Shown here: in pieces, positions 31,903 through 34,610 of the stretch
Layout: each line of letters opens with the position of its first letter
Numbering within the stretch: position 1 is the stretch's first letter
Translations under genes and position numbers: made by a program
Assembly (NCBI GenBank): GCA_036266975.1
Contig: DATAWZ010000227.1
Location: 1 to 34,610 of the forward strand
Direction: 5' to 3'
DNA: 34,610 nucleotides
Source of the DNA: DATAWZ01 sp036266975
GTDB taxonomy: Bacteria > Actinomycetota > Thermoleophilia > Solirubrobacterales > Solirubrobacteraceae
The notes under the pieces: generated by a model
The model's input: only the letters and a program-made list of their open reading frames with translations
Told to the model about the DNA's origin: nothing
The model's database searches: none

Positions 31903-34610
31903 CAAATCATCGCGGCCGGCCAGGAGCAGAGCCCGTCGCGCGCCGGGCAGCCCGAGCACAGGGCCTTCCCGGGACGCTCGGCGACGGCGAAGCGCGACCG
32001 TCCGAGGGCGTCGATCCGCTCGCCCAGCGCGCCCGCGAGGGCCTCGAGCTGGCCCGGCTCGAAGGCGACGAGCACCGGCTCGTGCGGGCGGCGCAGATAC
32101 CAGTGCGCGACCTGCACGCGGCGCGCGCCGGCGCGCAGCGCGGCGAGCGCGTAGATCTCCTGCTGCAGCGCGTAGCGCTCGCCGACGAGCGCGGGCAGCT
32201 CCTCGCCGGGGTCGATCCGGTCGGTCTTGTAGTCGATGACCAGGCAGCCGCCGTCGAGCTCGTAGCCGAGCACGTCGATCACCCCGACGATCAGCGGCCG
32301 CCCGGGGCCGGGCGAGAAGGAGAACGGGTGCTCGCGGCGCGTGCGCGCACACCCGGCCAGCCGCGCGGCGAGCTCGCTGCCGGCGAGCGCGCCGACCTCC
32401 TGCGCGAGCTCGGCGCGCTCGGCGGCGCCCACCCGCAGCCCGTGGGCGGCGGCGATCCGCGCGAGCTCGGCCGGATCCGGCGCGCGCAGGCGATCGAAGT
32501 CGACCCGCTCGAGCGCGAGGTGGGCGAGCGTGCCGCGGTCGGCCGCCCGGCCGCGCGCGGCGGCCAGCCCGACCACGTGCTCGAGGTAGTACCGGTACCC
32601 ACAGCGAGCGTGCGCGCTGAGCGCCGAGTAGCTGACCGTGCGCGGCGGCGGGAGCGGCGTGGGTTCGGAGGGGTTAAAAGGCGCGGCGCCGCCGCCTTCG
32701 GCGGGCGCGGCGTTCGAGGACCCGGTCGCCGGCGGCTCCCGGAGGACCTCCCCCACGCGCGCCGCGGTGCTCGCGGTCAGGCGCAGCGCGCCGGCGGGGC
32801 GCGGCATCGGCCCCTCGCGCAGCGTCGCCGGCGGCGCGGAGAGCAGCGCCGGGCCGAGCCAGGCGAGCGCCGGCGCCCCGGGGCGCTCGGGCGGCCAGGC
32901 GTCGAGGTTGGCCGCTCCGCTGAGGATCAGCCGCTCGCGGGCGCGGGTCATCGCCACGTACAGGATCCGCTCCTCCTCGCGCGCGTCGGCGGCCAGGCGA
33001 CGCTCGCGCAGCGCCTGGTAGTCGAGTGCGGCCTGGGCGGGGCGTCCGTCCAGGGCGGCGAGCTGCAGGCCGATCGCGCCGCTCGGGTCGACGAGCAGGT
33101 CGGGCACCGTGGTGCGCCCCCGGCGGCCGAGGTCGGCGACGCACACCAGGCCGAACTCGAGGCCCTTGGCCGCGTGGACGGTCATCAGGCGGATCGCGCC
33201 GCGCTCGTCGTCGCCGACCGGCGCATCGGGCTCGCGCGCGGCGGCCTCGGCGGCAATCGCGACGTGCTCGAGAAAGCCGCGCAGGTCGCGCCCGTCGCTC
33301 TGCTCGAACCGGCGCGCCAGCCGCTGGAGCTTGTGAACGTTGGCCAGCCGCCGCGGTCCGCCGTCCAGGGCGAGCACGTGCACGTCATAGCCGCGATCGC
33401 GGACCGCGCGGCGCAGGATCTCCGCGAGCGCCAGCAGCGGCGCGCGCTCGCGCTCCCGAAGCAGCCAGGCCACGGCGCCGATCAGCGTCTCGTGGTCGTC
33501 GTCGGCGACGCCCTCGGGGGGACCGGACTCGGTCAGCACCGTCCACGGCGAGCGGCCCTCGGCGCCGAGCAGCACGAGCGTGTCGCTGCTGACGCCCACG
33601 AGCGGCCCGGCGAGCAGCCCGTACAGGGCGCGCTCGTCGAGCGGGTTGGCGAGTACGCGCAGGTAGCCGAGCAGGTCCAGGACCTGCTGGTCGGACCAGT
33701 AGCCGCGCCCGCCGGCGGCGAGCGTGCGCAGCCCCTGCTGCTCCAGGGCGCGCTCGAAGACGGCCAGGTCGCCGGCGGCGCGCACGAGCACGGCGGCATC
33801 CCCGGGCGTCGCCTCGCCGGCGGCGACGAGCTCGGCCACGCGCTGGGCGAGCAGCCGCGCCTCGGCGTGACGCCAGGCCGGAGCCGGCGGCAGCCCGCGG
33901 GCGAGCCAGGGCACCTCCCCCCAGCCCGGCATGTCGGTGAGCAGCAGCTCGACCGGCGGGCCACCCGGCTCGGGCCGACCGGGGACGAGCGCGGCGAAGT
34001 CCTGGCCCAGGCGCGGGGCGAAGACCTCGTTGACGGACTCGAGCACCGGCACGCGGGAGCGGAAGTTGCGTGTCAGGGTGGCGTGGGCGCCGCGGCGGGA
34101 GAGCTCGGCGCGGCGGCGGCGGAAGATCTCGACGTCGGCGTGGCGGAAGCCGTAGATCGACTGCTGGGCGTCGCCGACCGTGAACACGTTCTCGCGCTCC
34201 AGGCAGGCCAGCAGCGCGAGCTGGCGCGGGTTGGTGTCCTGGAACTCGTCGACCATCACCAGCTCGAAGCGCTCGGCCCAGCTCGCGGCCAGCGCCTCGT
34301 CGCCGCGCAGCAGCTGCAGCGCGCCGAGCTCGAGGTCGTCGAAGTCGACCGCGCCGCGCGCCTCCTTGAACGCCTGGTAGTGGCCGTCGTGGGACTCCAG
34401 CAGGCGGCCGAGCAGCGGCAGGACCTCGCGCGCCCGCTCGTCGCGGCGGGCCTGCTCGGCCGCGGCGAGGGCCTCGCGGTAGCGCTGGCACTCGGCGCTG
34501 TTCAGCGCGGCGACGGTGCTGCCGGGGAGCGCCAGGCCGTCGGGCAGGCACTCGGAGAGGGCCGCCTCGATGCGGCCCCGGGCGGCGTCGCTGACGCCGG
34601 GGCCGGCGAG
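31902..34610 (-). CDS. UvrD/AddA-like helicase with C-terminal RecB-type nuclease (5' partial)
   Basis: This is a DNA double-strand-break end-processing enzyme, of which 902 residues are present. The start lies beyond the right edge, with Walker A missing from the window. From the edge: VDFDDLELGAL (~114 codons in), motif II VMVDEFQDTN, motif III VGDAQQSIYGFRHAD, motif IV LTRNFRSR, motif V MTVHAAKGLEF, motif VI VAMTRARERLILSG. After a Pro/Ala-rich linker comes a PD-(D/E)xK nuclease: VGVIDVLGYE, LVIDYKTDRID and LQQEIYALAAL. One Cys (HARCGYRYYLEHV) plus three after the nuclease (LCSGCPARDGLC) match the 4Fe-4S-clamped nucleases of the AddB/Cas4 type. The frame has no stop up to base 34610. It is probably AddA-like, though stand-alone actinobacterial helicase-nucleases are alternatives. 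Confidence 0.93.
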   Translation of the reverse strand, partial: LAGPGVSDAARGRIEAALSECLPDGLALPGSTVAALNSAECQRYREALAAAEQARRDERAREVLPLLGRLLESHDGHYQAFKEARGAVDFDDLELGALQLLRGDEALAASWAERFELVMVDEFQDTNPRQLALLACLERENVFTVGDAQQSIYGFRHADVEIFRRRRAELSRRGAHATLTRNFRSRVPVLESVNEVFAPRLGQDFAALVPGRPEPGGPPVELLLTDMPGWGEVPWLARGLPPAPAWRHAEARLLAQRVAELVAAGEATPGDAAVLVRAAGDLAVFERALEQQGLRTLAAGGRGYWSDQQVLDLLGYLRVLANPLDERALYGLLAGPLVGVSSDTLVLLGAEGRSPWTVLTESGPPEGVADDDHETLIGAVAWLLRERERAPLLALAEILRRAVRDRGYDVHVLALDGGPRRLANVHKLQRLARRFEQSDGRDLRGFLEHVAIAAEAAAREPDAPVGDDERGAIRLMTVHAAKGLEFGLVCVADLGRRGRTTVPDLLVDPSGAIGLQLAALDGRPAQAALDYQALRERRLAADAREEERILYVAMTRARERLILSGAANLDAWPPERPGAPALAWLGPALLSAPPATLREGPMPRPAGALRLTASTAARVGEVLREPPATGSSNAAPAEGGGAAPFNPSEPTPLPPPRTVSYSALSAHARCGYRYYLEHVVGLAAARGRAADRGTLAHLALERVDFDRLRAPDPAELARIAAAHGLRVGAAERAELAQEVGALAGSELAARLAGCARTRREHPFSFSPGPGRPLIVGVIDVLGYELDGGCLVIDYKTDRIDPGEELPALVGERYALQQEIYALAALRAGARRVQVAHWYLRRPHEPVLVAFEPGQLEALAGALGERIDALGRSRFAVAERPGKALCSGCPARDGLCSWPAAMI

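Overview
The window is about 34.6 kb of very GC-rich DNA (roughly 70% or more by eye, with third codon positions almost all G or C). It is densely packed with chromosomal genes. The gene set is a form II-like CO dehydrogenase operon, a WS/DGAT acyltransferase, a SigB/SigF-type sigma factor with an RsbW-type kinase, bacterial Ku, and an AddA/RecB-like helicase-nuclease. Together with several apparently leaderless promoters, this suggests a high-GC actinobacterium. The best guess is the class Thermoleophilia (Solirubrobacterales-like), inferred from overall gene style rather than any marker gene. No rRNA, tRNA, CRISPR array, phage or insertion sequence was recognised.

Layout. (1) 1-6971, plus strand: a tightly coupled molybdenum hydroxylase operon, coxS (cut at the left edge)-coxL-coxM-coxD-coxE-MobA/MocA-like nucleotidyltransferase-coxG. 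Most junctions overlap by a few bases. (2) 6972-7575: no intact gene, but the minus strand holds what looks like a frame-broken secreted protein gene, followed by the sufB promoter region. (3) 7576-8976: a stand-alone sufB. (4) 8977-9484: about 0.5 kb of non-coding DNA made mostly of three and a half copies of a structured repeat of about 110 bp. (5) 9485-14226: a redoxin-like protein that lacks the CxxC motif, then a minus-strand rhodanese, metallophosphoesterase and ispH, then a plus-strand WS/DGAT gene. (6) 14227-19939, mostly minus strand: a 63-bp duplicated hairpin repeat, a secreted subtilase, a SufT/MIP18-like Fe-S assembly factor, two unknown genes, moaA and another unknown gene with an N-terminal Cys/His cluster. 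(7) 20019-28959: a GNAT acetyltransferase (plus), then gltB-gltD and two overlapping secreted SGNH hydrolases (minus). (8) 28960-34610: a leader with alternative hairpins, an RsbW-type kinase and a degenerate partner (plus); ku, a SigB/F-type sigma factor, a possible 36-aa ORF and a UvrD/AddA-type helicase-nuclease cut by the right edge (minus).

How the genes fit together. The cox operon needs Mo-cofactor, and moaA is in the same window. coxD/coxE (AAA/VWA) and the nucleotidyltransferase are maturation genes. sufB, the SufT-like gene, ispH, gltB/D and moaA link Fe-S assembly to Fe-S clients. At the right end a stress-type sigma factor, its probable kinase and two DNA double-strand-break repair genes are packed together, which suggests co-regulation. 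The most interesting items are the repeat element behind sufB, the recurring TANNNT box 6-7 nt before start codons, the kinase plus degenerate-kinase pair beside the sigma factor, and the small ORF wedged between helicase and sigma factor.
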